Of a stretch of 64,000 nt of DNA, positions 63,816-64,000 are shown in pieces (the stretch's first letter is position 1; the number at the start of each line of letters is the position of its first letter). The stretch spans positions 1 to 64,000 of the forward strand of contig JANSYJ010000004.1 of the NCBI GenBank assembly GCA_024742495.1, written 5' to 3'. A model generated the notes under the pieces. The model ran no database searches. It was not told the DNA's origin and saw nothing but the letters and a program-made list of their open reading frames with translations. Both the position numbers and the translations under genes were made by a program. The stretch comes from Bacteroidota bacterium (lineage in GTDB: Bacteria; Bacteroidota; Bacteroidia; Flavobacteriales; Schleiferiaceae).

Positions 63816-64000
63816 ATGAAGACCATTGAAAACATAGAATTGGCCTATCTAAACGCCAATGACTACCAGGCTTTAAAAGACCTTATGCAAGTGGCCTATC
63901 CCGACATGAAAGACTTGCATTGGAAAAAACATGAAATAGAAAAGCTAGTAAGTCTTTTCCCTGAAGGTCAAGTAGTTTTAAAAGTAAATGGCGAATTAGC
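63816..64000 (+). CDS. N-terminal part of a probable GNAT/carbon-nitrogen-hydrolase protein (truncated by window edge)
   Basis: The ATG follows directly on the preceding TAG, so this is the fourth gene of the polyamine operon. Only 61 residues are visible: IENIELAYLNANDYQALKDL, then WKKHEIEKLVSLFPEGQVVL and VNGEL. This beginning resembles the GNAT-like N-terminal domain of Bacteroidota proteins that continue into a nitrilase-type carbon-nitrogen hydrolase. If so, it could act on an N-acyl or carbamoyl polyamine derivative. The second domain lies outside the window, so the assignment is from memory of the family start only. Confidence 0.55.
   Translation, partial: MKTIENIELAYLNANDYQALKDLMQVAYPDMKDLHWKKHEIEKLVSLFPEGQVVLKVNGEL

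Noticed and set aside
1-64000. CRISPR arrays, tRNA or rRNA genes, transposases, prophage
   Set aside because: No regularly spaced repeats, cloverleaf-like intergenic sequences, rRNA-like stretches or transposase motifs were seen on reading the intergenic regions and protein translations.

Overview
The window looks like the chromosome of a marine-type Bacteroidota bacterium, probably Flavobacteriia and perhaps near the Cryomorphaceae/Schleiferiaceae (the family is a guess from gene content). The grounds are secreted proteins with type IX secretion (T9SS) C-terminal domains of both type A and type B, TonB-dependent receptor architecture, the TAnnTTTG -7 promoter element upstream of many genes, almost no Shine-Dalgarno sequences, and Bacteroidota-typical families (LytTR regulator with propeller kinase, short-lipobox lipoproteins, TolB/beta-barrel fusion protein). 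Nearly all of the window is ordinary, densely packed core chromosome. No tRNA, rRNA, CRISPR array, transposase or integrase was found, and no gene-free stretch exceeds 300 bases apart from the rearranged area next to comM.

Layout. 1-402: start of a secreted beta-helix protein, cut by the window edge. 403-1826: a small rearranged area in which the last 31 codons of comM occur a second time as a 103-bp direct repeat, flanking a ~1.15 kb islet with an ORF6N-domain gene. 1837-6369: comM, a small conserved-looking gene, recA, and a TPR lipoprotein pair. 6366-8118 (minus): a glycerophosphodiesterase-like lipoprotein and a dienoyl-CoA-reductase-type SDR. 8220-12332: oligopeptidase B, a GT-C membrane glycosyltransferase and ArsC. 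12344-16775 (minus): a large T9SS type B secreted protein and prfB. 17011-26456: lpdA, a hybrid histidine kinase, pabB, tilS and a DsbD-type thiol reductase, the last four in one tightly packed run. 26671-30291: a small ABM monooxygenase, a TonB-type receptor and nth. 30393-36870: a 1105-aa TolB-like/beta-barrel protein, a T9SS protein and two small membrane or secreted proteins.

36973-45358: glyS, a tiny acidic lipoprotein, the kynurenine genes kmo-kynU with a UbiA-like membrane protein, and gcvP. 45494-49664: two tandem T9SS paralogues. 49718-51219 (minus): MlaE/MlaF-type ABC transporter. 51255-53644: small lipoprotein, SprT-like protein, purK, purE in an overlapping run. 53641-57236 (minus): LytTR regulator and its propeller sensor kinase. 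57336-60028: a small outer-membrane-type protein and a helix-hairpin-helix/beta-barrel protein. 60069-64000: ferritin, then a translationally coupled polyamine operon (arginine decarboxylase, agmatinase, deoxyhypusine-synthase homologue, and the start of a probable GNAT/nitrilase protein).

The points most worth following are the comM tail duplication around the ORF6N gene, the polyamine operon with a deoxyhypusine-synthase homologue, the helix-hairpin-helix/outer-membrane-barrel protein, the TolB-like protein with a seemingly inactivated peptidase-MA domain, an endonuclease III without its iron-sulfur ligands, a prfB without programmed frameshift, and several promoters placed so close to the start codon that the mRNA should be leaderless.
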